14,161 bases of DNA from Flavobacteriaceae bacterium. Its GTDB lineage: Bacteria > Bacteroidota > Bacteroidia > Flavobacteriales > Flavobacteriaceae. This document shows, one piece after another, positions 13,485-14,161 of the stretch. The DNA is taken from NCBI GenBank assembly GCA_015493405.1, contig WGDF01000266.1:1-14161 (forward strand), in the 5' to 3' direction. Position 1 is the first letter of the stretch. Each line of letters begins with the position of its first letter. The notes under the pieces are model-generated. The model worked only from the letters and a program-made list of their open reading frames with translations. It made no database searches and was not told the origin of the DNA. A program made the position numbers and the translations under genes.

Positions 13485-14161
13485 TTATGTTAAACTCTCA
13501 TTTTTATAAGATAAAAGCAATGAAATTCCGATGAGACCACTACTGATAATAATAAAAGCGGCTCCCAAACCAAAACGGTCGGTCAAATAGCCCAAGCTTA
13601 CAGCAAGTATGGCTGTCAATAAAGTCCGGTATAAAGATTCTGCCGATAATACTGAAGTCAAAATTTTGTTCGGGACTTCATCTGCTAAATATCCGGTTAA
13701 GATGGGCTTGCGTAGACTTTGAATGATATAAATACCGCTAAATGCCAATAATGCCGGAAGCCAAAGCTTTAGATTAAAAAAATAACCACCGATTATGCCC
13801 AGCGAAAAACCGGCTAACAAACTTTTGTAACTCAAATTTTTGATTTTTTCGCTTAAAAAGCCGGCGTAACTCGAAGCCATGGCAGTGAATAGATATAAAA
13901 GCAAATACATAAGTCCGATAAGCAGTCCATTTTTTTTATCGACCGAAATACCGACTAGGAACGGTAGCGTAAAAGCTACATTTTTCATCACCGGTTGGAT
14001 ATAGTCTTTGGTCGCTTTTTGATAAGCGGCAAATACCGCAGATGAATGCACAATAGCCAAAACTTTTCGATTTTTAAGGGCTTGCCATAAAGCCGAAAGA
14101 TTTTGTTTGATGTTGTTTTGATGTTTTTTGTCGGAATAATCAAGTTCATTCGGATAAGACC
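13485..14161 (-). CDS. MFS transporter (partial, N-terminus beyond window)
   Basis: The frame is open from the stop at 13485 to the window edge, giving 224 residues, roughly the C-terminal half of a 12-helix major facilitator. The cytoplasmic central loop is visible (YPNELDYSDKKHQNN, ALWQALKNRKVLAIV), then about six hydrophobic helices: the DYIQPVMKNVAFTLPFLVG and LLIGLMYLLLYLFTAMASSYAGFLSE region, LLAGFSLGIIGGYFF, LPALLAFSGIYIIQSLRKPIL, LTSVLSAESLYRTLLTAILAVSLGYLTDRFGLGAAFIIIS. The GYLTDRFG loop is the MFS motif A-like sequence in the second half. Substrate unknown. It ends 155 nt before the sigma gene; no terminator is evident between them, so readthrough into the ECF operon cannot be excluded. 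Confidence 0.88.
   Translation of the reverse strand, partial: SYPNELDYSDKKHQNNIKQNLSALWQALKNRKVLAIVHSSAVFAAYQKATKDYIQPVMKNVAFTLPFLVGISVDKKNGLLIGLMYLLLYLFTAMASSYAGFLSEKIKNLSYKSLLAGFSLGIIGGYFFNLKLWLPALLAFSGIYIIQSLRKPILTGYLADEVPNKILTSVLSAESLYRTLLTAILAVSLGYLTDRFGLGAAFIIISSGLIGISLLLSYKNESLT

Overview
The window is low-GC DNA from a Bacteroidota bacterium, most likely a Flavobacteriia-like lineage. Supporting signs are the TTTG / TAnnTTTG promoter boxes, the near absence of Shine-Dalgarno sequences, two DUF4252 genes beside an ECF sigma factor, Bacteroidota-type PheA and SerRS sequences, and several small lipoproteins. All genes but one lie on the minus strand.

Right to left (direction of transcription of the minus strand): 14161-13485 is the C-terminal part of an MFS transporter. 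13329-9663 is a compact six-gene operon: ECF sigma factor, single-span anti-sigma-like protein (38-nt overlap with the sigma gene), two DUF4252 proteins (one secreted, one lipoprotein), a TlpA-like thioredoxin-fold protein and an EI24-type membrane protein. Between 7836 and 9635 a single plus-strand gene encodes a 599-residue protein of unknown function. It carries loops reminiscent of FMN-binding TIM barrels and a set of C-terminal cysteines, and it ends in its own terminator. 7545-4560 holds three minus-strand genes: a NagX/HGSNAT-type membrane acyltransferase homologue, a fused SpmA-SpmB nucleoside-recognition-domain membrane protein, and an NTF2/SnoaL-like lipoprotein. serS (4432-3161) has a textbook Bacteroidota promoter and is followed by a Met- and Lys-rich lipoprotein gene.

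1827-1 is the start of an aromatic amino acid operon: pheA, then a class I/II aminotransferase cut by the window edge. tyrA and a DAHP synthase gene would be expected next, beyond the window.

The most striking element lies upstream of pheA. On the minus strand at 2119-2042 there is an unannotated 25-codon ORF in which 10 of 11 consecutive codons (7-17) are Phe or Tyr. A perfect 10-bp Rho-independent terminator follows at 2018-1991. The end of the leader ORF carries GGGACTTT, which can pair with the 5' arm of that terminator. This is the full logic of ribosome-mediated transcription attenuation: stalling at Phe/Tyr codons frees the segment that disrupts the terminator, while a ribosome at the stop codon covers it. 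Between this attenuator and pheA sit copies of a palindromic intergenic repeat (AGACCTA..AGGTTTT..).
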